Below are positions 19,383-29,425 of a DNA stretch of 64,000 nt, piece by piece; positions within the stretch are counted from its first letter, which is position 1, and each line of letters begins with the position of its first letter. The translations under genes and the position numbers were made by a program. The notes below the pieces were generated by a model. That model was not told where the DNA came from. It ran no database searches and saw only the letters and a list, made by a program, of their open reading frames with translations. Source of the DNA: Diplosphaera chodatii (lineage: Eukaryota > Chlorophyta > Trebouxiophyceae > Prasiolales > Stichococcaceae); NCBI GenBank assembly GCA_032358165.1, contig JAALGY010000051.1, positions 1,178,001-1,242,000 of the forward strand, written 5' to 3'.

Positions 19383-20931
19383 TCAGGCGTTGCTTGGGCC
19401 AGCGCCGCCACCGTTGTCGCCCTCATCCACCGCCACGTACTCGTCATCACTCGAGTCGACAGGGATGTCCTGCGGCTTTGGGCCCTCCTTCCGGGGCATG
19501 ACAACACGCAGAACGCCGTGCTCCTGCAACACCACAACAGCACCAATCACATCGGGCCGACTTGATGCAGTGAGGTGCAGCACCGCACAAAGCTGCGGGT
19601 GCTCTCAAGACAAGAGGCGCGATACAAAGAGGCACGCATTCATGCAAGCGCAAGGAAAGGCGAGCGCTCACCAGCTTGGCTGTGATCTTGGCGACATCGA
19701 TGTCGTCCCACAGGGAGAAGGTGCGGTCGAAGGAGGTGAACGCGTGGCGCTCCCCGATGATCCGCTCGGCCTCGGCTACGTTGCGCTGAGGCAGCTTGCC
19801 CTTGATCGTCAGCTTGCTGTCGGCAATCTGCAGCACGCAGTCGTGCACGTCAGCATGTTGCAATGCCCACAGGCAGATCTGACGCTGATATCCGGTGTGC
19901 AGGTGTGCAGTTGCTGTCTTGTGCACTGCACAGTGCAGCCCTGTGTGCAAAGCCGAGCATGATGCAAGGTGAGGTACGGGTTGGAGGAAGGCGGGCTCAC
20001 ACCTTGACATCGACGTCCTTCTTGGTGAAGCCTGGCAGGTCTGCGATGAGGGTGAACTGGTGCTCCTCCTTCAGGACGTCGACGCGCGGCGTCTCTGCTG
20101 CACGTCAGCATATCAGTTAGTCAGTGTACCATCAGCACGACGCTCTTTGCATGCACATCAGCAGGCTTCTAGCCACGACGAATATGGGTGAAGCAACACG
20201 ATGAGCTGCGGATTATTAGGTGTGGAACACAGTATAGCAGCCAGCAGGCCCGCTGGGCAGAGAGGCACACCGTCATGGCAGTGGGGCGGGCGCGGGCCGA
20301 GGGGCGGCGGCGGACCGTGCGGGGGCCCGAACGGCGGGGGGCCGAAGTGCGGGGGTCCAAAGTGACCGTGGTGGTGGTGACCGTGGCCGTGGCGGCCGTG
20401 GTGGCCGTGACGGCCGTGGCAGCCGCGACCTCCCCTGCCACCCCGGCCACCGCGATGCTCCCCCTCGGGGCCCTGCGGCGGCATGCCGAAGGGCGATGCG
20501 CCCATGAACATCCTGCAATTGCAAGCCATGAACCTTCGTCGTACTTGAGCTGCAAAATTTTCGTGGAAGCCTCGAGAACAGGTGGCAAGCAGCTACCCTA
20601 TGTCAAACAGCTGATGGCATGCAGCACATCGGGAGGCACTGCGCATATCGTCCAACCTAGTGAACGAAAAGTGGTGCAAGTGTGAAGGCTTTATACAGAA
20701 CGGCGCTCACTGGAATGGTCCGAAGGCCCCTCCAGCTCCGAAGCCGGACCCAGCAGATGCGCCCGCGCCGCAGCGCCATCCCGGCCCACCGCAGCGCCCG
20801 CGGCGTTCGCTCGGACCAGCGTCGTTGTGGTCTTCGTTGGGTGTTGGTTCCGCTTCTGCCTCACTCTCCGTCTCCAGCATGTTCAGCCAGCTCTGTTGCT
20901 GCAGCATCTGCTCGTACAGCGAGCCATCCAT
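19383..20931 (-). CDS. Small heat-shock protein (Hsp20/alpha-crystallin) with His/Gly/Pro-rich linker
   Basis: ATP-independent holdase chaperone by family. Five exons: 20711-20931, 20271-20512, about 20003-20098, 19672-19827 and 19383-19523. The N-terminal arm has EQMLQQQSWLNMLETES, a plausible helix. An unusual exon follows, rich in Gly, Arg, Pro and His (HGHHGRHGHGHHHHGHFG). The alpha-crystallin domain starts at TPRVDVLKEEHQFTLIADLP and runs through KLTIKGKLPQRNVAEAERII, HAFTSFDRTFSLWDDIDV and EHGVLRVVMPRKEG. The C-terminal tail carries an I-x-V motif (DIPVD), which docks oligomers in this family, then an acidic end (SSDDEYVAVDEGD). No targeting peptide is obvious, so cytosol or nucleus is likely. 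It diverges from the complex I gene across 439 bases. Confidence 0.9.
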
Positions 20932-21370
20932 GATTGTCTGATGTCTCAATATGCAGCGGGTTGAGGGAGTAGAGTAAAGAGGATTGTGAATTTGAGTCGG
21001 AATGAGCTCGCGTTTAGCGCATGTATGAAAGCAGCTGGAAGATCTCACGCAATCGCGCAAGCTGGCGCACAGCTGGCCTGGGACGCGCCGAAGCCACATG
21101 TGTGGAAGCTGTGTGATGGATGTAGGATGCAAAACACACACACCCCACCACACCAGACCAGACATCGATCACGCTCAGTACTTTTCTTAGGGGTGTGAGA
21201 CTGTGCTGTCAGCTCCGGCGGTGTATGCACGACTGCTGCGGTGTGCAACTGTGAGCGGCAGAACGTGCTCAGGCGTCCTGCTGTAATTGGGTTGGCAGAC
21301 TGCGAAGGGTTTGGGACTTGTTTGAGGCACTGGCTGGTCGCCCTGTACACTCCTCAGGGGATCAGGCGCC
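20932..21370. promoter_or_regulatory. Divergent intergenic region, Hsp20 / NDUFB4
   Basis: 439 bases between diverging start codons. I looked for heat-shock elements (nGAAn repeats); scattered GAA words such as GGAAGATCTC near 21040 exist, but no convincing three-unit element. Promoter function is inferred from position only. Confidence 0.45.
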
Positions 21371-21670
21371 ATGGCCGGCGTCGTGCGCGCCGGCAAGCTC
21401 GCCACAAGGGTGGCGCAGACCGTGCAGTTGCAGACGCAGCAGACCCGCAGCGTGGGCAACCTCCCCGTGAAGACAGACAAGTACATCGAGCAGTGGTCAA
21501 CATATAGAGAACACATCCCCTTCGCCAACGGCTTTACGTGGAATGCACGGACGCTGACAACGATCGCCCTCTGGGCTGGGGTTTTCCCGTACTTTGTGTA
21601 CACGGTGACCACATCAGAGTTTCACCATTCAGACGAGCTGTACAAGCGGAAGAAGCGGGAGACGCTCTGA
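21371..21670 (+). CDS. NDUFB4: Mitochondrial complex I subunit NDUFB4/B15 (plant type)
   Basis: Accessory subunit of the membrane arm of NADH:ubiquinone oxidoreductase. This is the only recognised intronless gene in the window: one 99-residue frame from ATG 21371 to TGA 21668-21670. The N-terminus (MAGVVRAGKLATRVAQTV) is basic and hydroxylated like a mitochondrial presequence. The plant B15 block follows: DKYIEQWSTYREHIPFANGF, one membrane segment (LTTIALWAGVFPYFVYTV), then FHHSDELYKRKKRE. Length and layout match plant homologues, in which the (K/D)xFIEDW...F.W.RR...F.DED pattern is conserved. It converges on the SPRING-like gene only 201 bases away. Confidence 0.8.
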   Translation: MAGVVRAGKLATRVAQTVQLQTQQTRSVGNLPVKTDKYIEQWSTYREHIPFANGFTWNARTLTTIALWAGVFPYFVYTVTTSEFHHSDELYKRKKRETL

Positions 21671-21819
21671 GGCACCTGTTTCAACATACTGAAGTGTGCA
21701 GGCCTGATGCTTGCCGCATGGGATGTTTGTTAGGTGTTTTCTTGTTGGACTGCGACCTGGATAGGTGATATTGCAAGTGGGAAGCGAGCCAGCCACATTT
21801 TATTGTGCCTGTCGTTTGC

Positions 21820-21824
21820 TGTAA
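21820..21824 (+). terminator. Candidate TGTAA poly(A) signal for NDUFB4
   Basis: TGTAA about 150 bases past the NDUFB4 stop, inside the short 201-base gap before the converging gene's stop. The position fits a green-algal poly(A) signal. Confidence 0.35.
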
Positions 21825-21871
21825 CACTGTGAGTGTGCCCTGAGTGTACAAGACAACAGCAACGATCGATT

Positions 21872-23231
21872 TCACTTCAGCGCAGTGACAACCACCTCCT
21901 TGCGTTTCGAGCACGGACATAGGCGCTGGATGTTCGGCCCTGCTACCACTTCGCACCCATGGTCGACATCTGACCCCTCAGGCTGCGTCCAGCAGAATGT
22001 CGGCTGCTCCGGCTTGTCTGCCGCTGCCACAACATAACCTGGCAGCCCGCCGAGTGAAGGGTGGGGGGCGCATCCCGCCTCGCACGGCACATGCTGCCGC
22101 AGGACATTGCAGCTGTTGGCGGCAGGCAGTGCCTCCGGGCTGCAGTCCAGCTCTGACCGCGCGCAGGCTGCCCCGCACGCCTCGCCTTTGTCGGCCAGCA
22201 CCAGCGTCACGCCAGCTGGCAGCTGTGGCGTGGGAGGCTCCACCGTCAAGGGCTTGCCTGCGTGTCACAATAGACGGCCTGTGGTTTACATCGCTGCTGA
22301 CACCCCTGAGGGCTGCTTGGCTGCTTGCTCTGCATGACACGACAGGCCAGATGCCGCCTTTGCTCTGCATGACACGACAGGCCAGATGCCGCCACTGGCC
22401 CAGGCCTGACAGCAACAGTAGGCGCCCACCAAGCTGTGAGAAGCAGTGGATGTCGGGCGCCAGGTATGCGTTCTCGTGCACCGTGCTGCGGGCGCTGGTA
22501 CGGCACTTGCCACGACAGTACTCGAACACATTTGGCCACCGGCCCGTCTCCTCCCTGCGGCACACTGCTGCGGGTTGGCAAGCTGGAAAACAGACGGTAG
22601 CTATCGTCACACATCGGACAGCGAAAATGTGCAGCATGCACACGGGGACAGAATGGAAAGCACCTGTCGGGACCGCGGTACACTGTCTTCACTGCCTCGA
22701 CTGCACCGTTGGCTGGCTTCATGCAGCACGACACGCATTGCTCGTACACGGAACAGCAGCTGTCATCGTCGCTGCACCTGCATCGGTTGGGAAGCAGAAC
22801 CTCAACAGGCTCGTATCTGCCGCTGCCCTGACTGCGCACAGTGCAGTGCTTGTCAGTATAGCCAATCGTGGCGGTGCTGCTCACGTCTGGCAGGAGTACT
22901 GCTCGCCCTTCAGGCAGCAGCCTGACACGGAGTCAAGCTGTTGTCTGAGGCAGATGTAGCCCCTGTCATCTGCGATATAGGACCGCCCCTGCACCGTGTT
23001 GGTGCATGTGGCAAGGGGGATGTCCCTGCATAGCACATGACCTACAGCCTCTGCAGCTGACAAACGGTTGACATAGCCGTCCATGCCTCAATTGTGTCAA
23101 GCTCGTGCGTCCAGCGTGTCTACGGTGCTCTGCACAAACCTGGCAGACAGCCTGCGCCCATGTGAGTCTACAGTCGGTAGGACCAGTGCCAACAACAGGA
23201 CTGCAGCTGCCAGCAGACTTGAACGCATCAT
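21872..23231 (-). CDS. SPRING (DUF2054, C12orf49)-like secretory-pathway protein with extra Cys-rich C-terminal domain
   Basis: Begins MMRSSLLAAAVLLLALVLPT, a signal peptide or signal anchor. The SPRING/DUF2054 pattern then follows in order: TVQGRSYIADDRGYICLR, SGCC, RCRCSDDDSCCSVYEQCVSC, CM.P, then EYCRGKCRTSARSTVHENAY. The spacing of the paired cysteines and the KCRTS...HEN.Y block are diagnostic. In animals SPRING is a Golgi protein that licenses site-1 protease; whether the alga uses it so is inference. After DIHCFS a further exon (about 21872-22243) adds a second Cys-rich domain (EACGAACARSELDCSPEAL, SCNVLRQHVPCEAGC, CEVVAGPNIQRLCPC). This tail is absent from animal SPRING and resembles the Cys-rich tails of some glycosyltransferases. 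ATG at 23231 chosen because it opens the hydrophobic segment. Internal exon borders are approximate. Confidence 0.78.
22326..22394. repeat. 35-base tandem repeat, two copies, in an intron
   Basis: Two adjacent copies of a 35-base unit starting TGCTCTGCATGACACGACAG, at 22326 and 22361, differing by about one base at the end. They lie between the last two coding exons of the SPRING-like gene. Two copies only, so not a CRISPR or a satellite. Confidence 0.9.
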
Positions 23232-23829
23232 TCGCACAGCCTTGTGCAAAGCGCTGCGTGGTGCCTGCTGCCGATAACTGGGCAGCGTCCCAGTTGATCC
23301 AGACCACTCAAGTGGTGCCTGGGCGGGTCGGGTCAAGTTCGACGAGTGTACGGCATGCTGACAGTATCTTTACTTCTGAATGGATCGACAGCGCACACGA
23401 CGATGTGAGAAGGACGAGCGACCTACGCTGCAAGATCTGCAAGTTCCCAGGCGGAGCCCCTGGAGTGGAAGGCTGCAGCATGCGCAGCACACCCGAGCTT
23501 CAGATCTTCCATAGCTTCTGCACAGCAATGCACCTCCCCATACCGCTATACAAGCATCTCTATGTATGCCGCAGCTGGAACGCATGTGCTGCTGAGCGCT
23601 TCCACCAACAAAGCGACAATTCGGGTGCGTTCAAATTCAGGCTTCAAGTGACATGCCCACATGCAGGTTCTGCTGCGTTTCCTGCTGCAGCTGTATAGCG
23701 TGCATGAGCGTGTTTGGAAACTATACCTGTGAAAAATTGGCAGCATCAATTGATCACTGTACTCCTGCAGTGCTGTGACGAGTCCGGCGCTCGGCGGGGG
23801 CGCCCCAAACTCGCTACAAGGCGCCCGGC
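23232..23829. promoter_or_regulatory. Divergent intergenic region, SPRING-like / SUMO
   Basis: 598 bases between diverging starts. A plus-strand frame runs through 23.1-23.7 kb, but it overlaps the opposite gene's first exon and matches nothing. I treat the interval as promoter and 5' UTR. Confidence 0.45.
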
Positions 23830-24586
23830 ATGGGAGGCGAGGACGTTAAGCCAGATGTCAAGCCTGTCATCAAGCGCGGTCCTCCTTCTTATGGGTACTA
23901 CTACCCCGTGGCTGCTGCGGCGCCGGCAGCTCCAGTTCCTGCGCTGGTGAAGCCAGAGCCGCAGGGCCCCAATGTCGAAATGCAGATCAAAGTCAGGGAT
24001 CAACAAGGTGACGTGCGACCAGAGCCTGTCTCGTGTGAGGATGCCATGCATGTACAAGGCCATGCATATCACACCTCGGCTTGATCGCGGATCATGTGCA
24101 AACCTTCTTGTTTCACATACCGGCTCATGGGTGGCAGGTGGCGAGGTCCAGTTCAAGGTCAAATCGCACACCAGGTGGGGGCTGCAGTATGTCGCCTGGA
24201 CTGACACTCCGGTGTCTTGTGGCCTCGTCGTGCCCTGTTGCCAGTAGCCTAATCATATCTGGCGTCGCCTTCGCAGGTTCAGCAAGATCTTCGATGTGAG
24301 GACTTGCGCAATGATGGGATCCCTGCTGGGTGGCTTTAAAATCCTGCAACCTGTCCTTGGTGTCACTTCGCTGAGCCGTCATACATGCGGCGAGACGTTC
24401 CTAAGGGGAGTTGCTAGTTTTGGATTGCAGGCATACTGCCAGAGGAAGAATGTGGAGCCGAACAGCTTCCGCTTCGTGTTTGCTGGGGAGCGGCTCAACC
24501 CAGAGTCATGGCCCAGTGCACACGATATGGAATACGACGATGCAATCGATGCATTTGCGGAGCAGCGAGGGGGCATGGGGCCCTGA
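23830..24586 (+). CDS. SUMO: SUMO (small ubiquitin-like modifier) precursor
   Basis: Protein modifier conjugated to lysines through a C-terminal Gly-Gly. Four exons keep frame (23830-24007, 24138-24174, 24277-24295, 24431-24586) and give 129 residues. The first ~50 residues are an unusual tail (DVKPDVKPVIKRGPPSYGYY, Ala/Pro, LVKPEPQ). The ubiquitin fold runs from VEMQIKVRDQQGGEVQFKVK through RFSKIFDAYCQRKNVEPNSF and FVFAGERLNPESW to MEYDDAIDAFAEQRGG. The SUMO-type KxKxxTR.(M/F).K and FxF.G.R blocks exclude ubiquitin. Three residues (MGP) follow Gly-Gly and would be removed by a SUMO protease. The end reads QRGG where most SUMOs have QTGG. VKPE in the tail fits the SUMO acceptor consensus, so chain formation is possible. 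Confidence 0.9.
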
Positions 24587-25035
24587 GCACTGCTACATGC
24601 CCAAAGTGTGCCTTTTGGCTGCTGTCGTTCGAGTGGAGAGATGAATGCTGCATTTGTATCATAGCCTAGATGTGAGCGCGTCAGGTGTTGCAGCAGTGGT
24701 GCCAAATGAGCCAGTTGCGAACCAAGTTTGTGTAGGGTATGGTCACGACGAGCAGGCTTGCAAAACAAAGCAATGGCTTCTGTCCATCATCATCATGCAC
24801 CACGCCAGCAAGTCACAAGAAAAATCGCAAGGAGCAAGCCTGTCCAATTAACAACTGCAGCGTGACCCCAAAACTTGGCATGCCCTCTCTATTGCCTTGG
24901 CACGCCCTCTCTATCACAAACACCGCCACTTTGCCGTCCAAAACACAGAGGGCCACCCTTCCACCAGGCGAGTCATCACTGATATTCTGGCGACATCACC
25001 AGTTTGTCGCCTACAAGCCGGACGAGATGAGGCCG
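24587..25035. other. Convergent 3' intergenic region, SUMO / TBC
   Basis: About 450 bases. A ~20-base near-repeat (CTTGGCA(T/C)GCCCTCTCTAT) occurs twice in a row around 24873-24912. No coding signal was seen. The right edge depends on the uncertain TBC stop. Confidence 0.4.
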
Positions 25036-27933
25036 TCAGCAGACAGACAACTGCACAAGGGCACATGGTGGTCGGCTGAAACAGTAACACGAGCGGCACA
25101 CGACCACGCAGGTTGGCTGCGCACCGTGCACGATGTGGCCGGCGAAGCTGCCCTCTGAAGACGAGGTCACGTCCTTCACAGTCAGGATGAACTCGCCCTC
25201 CTCTGGCGGCCTCGGCCCGGGCCGCTGCTGGTGATGCTGCGGCGTCCTGTAGCTGCTGCCGCCGTTCGCGGCTGCAACACCCGCGGCAAGGTCGTCAGGT
25301 ACGAAGGCCAGCAGCTATAGCGGGTTTCACTCCGGCTTTGCAATGTTGTCTCCGGTGACCAACAGCTGCCTTGGTCGTACGCCTCACCAGTTTGCATCCC
25401 TGGAGCAGCCTCGCGGCCGTTGCTGGCCGTGCGCCGTGGTGCCGCCGGCGTCGCAGCGGAGTCCTTGCCCGAGTACGCCCGCTTGATACGGTGCATCGTG
25501 TCAAGGCTGCAGCAGAGATCATCGGTGGTGATCCCTCCTGACCGTCGACCAGCAACACAACTGCGGGCGTCTGTCTTTTAACCATGTGGCACCTGCCATC
25601 GCCGCCGCACCTGGCCATGAGTGGGCTCCTCTGTTGCGCCGGCTGCTCTGAGGGTGGCGGCTGCGATGCCACTATGAAGTCCACCTCTGCAGTGGAACAT
25701 GCACACCAGTTCCTGACCAAAATACATGTCGATAGGACGCATGCTCGACCCGATGCGCAAAACTGCGCAAAGATAGCAGCAAGCGCACCCTTGCCAGAGG
25801 GCCCAGTCATGGAGGAGCCGCGCTGAATGGCACGCTGCAGGTTCTTCTTGGACGAGCGCTGTCGCAGGTCCGCTGACATGATGGCCTGCTTCTCAGCGCG
25901 GTGCTCCTGGATCTTGGACATCGGCATGCTGCCGATGTGATCAAAGGCCAGCTGCAGCAACCACATCCCTCATCATTGCCTTTGTTTGCTTGGTTGCCGT
26001 CAATCACAGCCAGGCCGTCAAGGCACTGCTGGTACAAAAAGTGGTCTGTGTACAGGAGTCAGCCTCGGATGCAGTGCACAACACAAAGCCTAACCGTCAT
26101 GAGCGCGTCCCGGTCGTGGATGGAGGCATTCGCAGCGCGCAGGTGGCGCAGGATGGAGCCCGCATCCTGGATCTGCATCAGGGCCGCCTCGTTGGTCTTG
26201 AGCAGCGCCAGCGACACGCGGTACAGGATCTTGGGTCCCTCGCACAGCAGCGAGTCCCACACGCGCATCGCTGTCTGCGCGGCACAGCCACATGTCTCAG
26301 TGCGTGAGTGGTCAGTGGTGCTGGTGCAGAACCTGGAGCGCCGGGCAGGGGGTAACAGTCACCTCTGAGGGCAGCGTGGTGCAGAAGAGGCACAGGAACC
26401 AGTCTGTCGCCACGATTGTGATGTCACAGTGCACTGATGAGAAGTGTTCTGCCAGCTTTGGCATCTTCTCGATGACAAGCTCCTGCAGCATCAGCAGTGC
26501 AGCGTCCTCAAACACTCCTTGAGTGGGCTGTTGCATCCTGGCCAATTGCCTTGAGGTGTCCATCGCACGACTTGTGCCATCTGCAACATGGTTGTTCCCA
26601 GGCAGAGGCAGTGTGCCCAGCATCAGCGGCAGTGACGCACCGCGAGGGACTGCATCTCGACATGCGCGCCCAGCAGGTTGTGCGAGTACATGTCCCTGTA
26701 CAGGATGCCTACACAGGGCACCGTCCACTGTCGGCCCGGACAGGAGTGTCGGCAGTGGATGCTGCAGGCCCAACTGTGGATGTGGGATCATGCTCCCGTG
26801 TGACGACGCAGGGTGCAGCGCACCTTCGTCCAGCAGCGACACCAGGACCCAGAAGGAGCGCTCCTCGTCCCGCTGCAGGACCAGCAGCAGCATGCCGGCC
26901 AGGAAGTTGAGCCCCTGGCAATAGCCCACCTGCGCAGGCGCAGCAGCATACAGCTCGGGAAGTGGTGCGCAGCTGCGCGCTTTGGTGACTGACCGGTGGC
27001 CGCCAGGACTAAAGCAAGAGTGCGGCATCCTTTGCCTGCCATGTGCCTCAACGCACCGACGGGTTGTGCATCGAGTACGCCAGCAGCACGCGCTCCAGCG
27101 CCAGCTGCGCATCCCGTGTGCCGCCCAGCCACACGTTGCTGGGGAACGTGCGCGGCAGATCCTGCCACACGTGGCGAACTCATGAGCTGTCACTGCAGGG
27201 AAAGCCTGTTGCAGCACCTTCAGTGAGCCGTGCGGTAGGACAAGTGCCATGTAAAGTGATGTCGTCATGACATGACCATGGAGTGGGCTGCTGAGCGAAG
27301 CCACGGTCCTGTCCAGGGAAGCTCAGGCATCCCACCGTCTGGATCTGTTGCCGGTCAGTGGAGGAAGCACGCCCCAGCTCCACCATGGTGCGAAAGTAAT
27401 TCGGGCCCTTTTGCGCTGCCCGTTCTGCCGCGCCGCTGATCACAAACCATTGGTCACCCCGAAACTGTGGTGGAATGCCCTGCAGAGGGAGGTGATGTAC
27501 GTGAGTGTTGCAACGACTACCTGCAGGGAGCTTTCGTGAGTGCACGCCGCCGGGCTCAGAGTGGTCGTGTCCCCGATCGGCACATGCAGCGCAGGGTAGG
27601 GTGGCCATATGGCATGACAGTGATCTGCCACACCCCGACACCTACTTATGTTGGGCCAACGCAGCATGCTCAGGCCACACCTTTCTGCACAGCTTCTTAC
27701 GGTCCTCGCCGGACGGCACCTGGCCCTTCTTGGCGTACTTGGACCAGGCCTTGGTCGCCTTCTTCTCCGAGCTGTCGCACCGTGCACGCGCATCCGCCTG
27801 CTGCTGTGATACCCGCAGCGGGAAGCCTGCAGCCCAGCAGCGCATTTGGCAACCTGCAGGCTTGCAGCATACGATATTCTAGCATCCCAACGTGCGGCGC
27901 TCCAGTCGCACCATAGTAGTCCAAGTCTGACAT
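25036..27933 (-). CDS. TBC-domain Rab GTPase-activating protein
   Basis: Predicted to speed GTP hydrolysis by a Rab GTPase in membrane traffic. From ATG 27933 (MSDLDYYGATGAPHVGMLEY) conserved blocks follow on the minus strand. KKLCRKGIPPQFRGDQWFVI is near 27.7 and 27.45 kb. The Arg-finger block DLPRTFPSNVWLGG is near 27.15 kb and the Gln-finger block VGYCQGLNFLAGMLLLVLQ near 26.9 kb. RDMYSHNLLGAHVEMQSL is near 26.68 kb, ELVIEKMPKLAEHF near 26.47 kb, ATDWFLCLFCTTLPSEV near 26.38 kb, MRVWDSLLCEGPKIL near 26.25 kb and FDHIGSMPMSKIQEHR near 25.93 kb. The order and the FDxIGSM block match plant TBC proteins of the TBC1D2-like group. Both catalytic fingers are present, so it should be active. The C-terminal tail (EGEFILTVKDVTSS near 25.17 kb) is unlike the family and its stop at 25036 is tentative. 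Confidence 0.82.
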
Positions 27934-29425
27934 CGCGGTGGCTGGGCTGACAGGCTAGCGCTGTCACTGTCAAGTCCAATGGTGGAAGTGCGGGTCACAG
28001 CATAGTCGGCAGCCCGGTCATCACAGGAGCCGCTGCGCAAGCCTGCTGCATGTCAAGCTGAAAGCGGCATACGCGTGGGCAGATGTCACCAGCACGATCT
28101 CAAATTTGAGTCAGGAAGGCTGCTCCTTTTACTCAGCGATACCGTCAAAGCAGGGCGGTAGGCTCTCAAAAAGCTTACAATGTGCTGTGTGAGACAATTT
28201 GTGACTCCAACGCATCAACTGCGGGGGTTACACCCGGTGGTGCATGCGGGCAGCCAACCACTTCACAAGTGCCAGCTGGCCGGGTCAGTCGCAAACGGAC
28301 ATGCGCATGTGCAACAGCGACGACAGGCGAACGGCAGATTGGCTGTGCACAAGGACGGGGAACCGTGCATGTGTGCCGCAGCAGCAGACATGTGCCCGTT
28401 GGACCTGCGCCTCTGTCTGACTCGCCGGACCCAGAGGCAGCAGGATGACTACCCGGCCGCCAGCTACTTCCAAGGCGTTCCTGTTCAAGTGCAGCCAGCC
28501 GTCGACTGCGACCTGGCCATGTGCTACCCTGGCGTGTGCGTACAATCTCAGCTTGATATGCGTTGATTTAGCCAGATCGTGACAATGTGGTGACCCCTGT
28601 GCCGCTGGCTGCCGAGCCGATTTCATGCATGTCCGGCATCCCATGCATTCCGAGCGTTGATACCTTGGGAGGGCCATGGGCTCCATGATGGGGCATGCAA
28701 TTCAGGCGCCGCGCGCTGCATGCCAGGGATGCAGGTGGGAGCGATGCTATTCTGTCACACATGTCGTGCGTGAACGCTATGAATGCCGCCATGCCGCTGC
28801 TGTCCCACAGATGCCACCGGCCTGACGCTACGTGCCGCAACCATGCAGTGCATCATATCAACACACGTGGAAAAGCTTGCATACAGGAGTCCAACACAGC
28901 TGCCACTCGGAGCAAGACACCTGGTGCCCCTGCCGCAGCCGCACTCAGGCAAGAGCACCGTGTGTGCCTGCGCACGATGTTGGTCCTATTGATGGCACAT
29001 TCAAGGTTCCAAGCCTCTCAACGCACAGTGGTACGTGCCTCTGCAGGACTGCAGCGGTTGGCAGCAGCATATTCAGGCAGGCCGTGTCGTTTACGGTGCC
29101 TGCCATGCCTGGCGGTCTCGACCCAGCAGCGGGTGTGGTCTTTTTCAGCGACAGAGGCATGGTACTGGCATCGCAACGTCTGGCATGCCTCACGCAAGAA
29201 CGTTGCGTATACTGTACGCTTCAATGTTCTTCAGATGCACACAAGACCAGGATGATGAAATATTACAGTATACTGTTGCCTTCCTAATGAGCCAAGCGCC
29301 ATGATCCTTCACATAATGTGTTCTGACTGGTCAAGTGTTCACCACACGGGTGCACAGCACAGTGCGGCGGTTGTCACACGCGAGGCGCTCTATGCATCAA
29401 CACAATCGAGCTTGGCACCCCTGTG
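27934..29425. other. Interval between TBC and FGAM synthase; possible unrecognised plus-strand gene
   Basis: 1.5 kb with no recognised family. It must contain the TBC promoter and the missing first exon(s) of FGAM synthase. Two things argue for more. One is a complete ATG-TGA frame at 28180-28566. The other is spliceable plus-strand stretches at 28.57-28.68 kb (VTPVPLAAEPISCMSGIPCI) and 28.98-29.16 kb (FTVPAMPGGLDPAAGVVFF) with good TGCAG or TTCAG acceptors. Confidence 0.4.
28180..28566 (+). CDS. Hypothetical ORF, 128 aa, unrecognised
   Basis: ATG 28180 to TGA 28564-28566. Cys-containing (CDLAMCYPGVC near the end; CMCAAAADMC in the middle) with no hydrophobic leader. It could instead be the first part of a spliced gene using the GTGTGCG donor near 28534 and the acceptor at about 28574. 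I recognise no family, and an unspliced gene of this length is unusual here, so this is a weak call. Confidence 0.2.
   Translation: MCCVRQFVTPTHQLRGLHPVVHAGSQPLHKCQLAGSVANGHAHVQQRRQANGRLAVHKDGEPCMCAAAADMCPLDLRLCLTRRTQRQQDDYPAASYFQGVPVQVQPAVDCDLAMCYPGVCVQSQLDMR

Noticed and set aside
22326..22394. CRISPR-like repeat
   Set aside because: Only two directly adjacent copies with no spacers, inside an intron of a nuclear gene.
21997..22959. 320-residue plus-strand frame across the SPRING-like gene
   Set aside because: The minus strand has a diagnostic Cys pattern and signal peptide; the plus frame is a compositional shadow crossing those exons.
23105..23698. 197-residue plus-strand frame upstream of SUMO
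   Set aside because: It overlaps the first coding exon of the SPRING-like gene, shows no domain, and does not splice into the SUMO start.
23830..24586. Ubiquitin or NEDD8 instead of SUMO
   Set aside because: The long N-terminal tail, the VKxxTRFxKxFDAY block and the MExxDxIDAFxEQ end are SUMO-type; ubiquitin's MQIFVKT and LVLRLRGG are absent.
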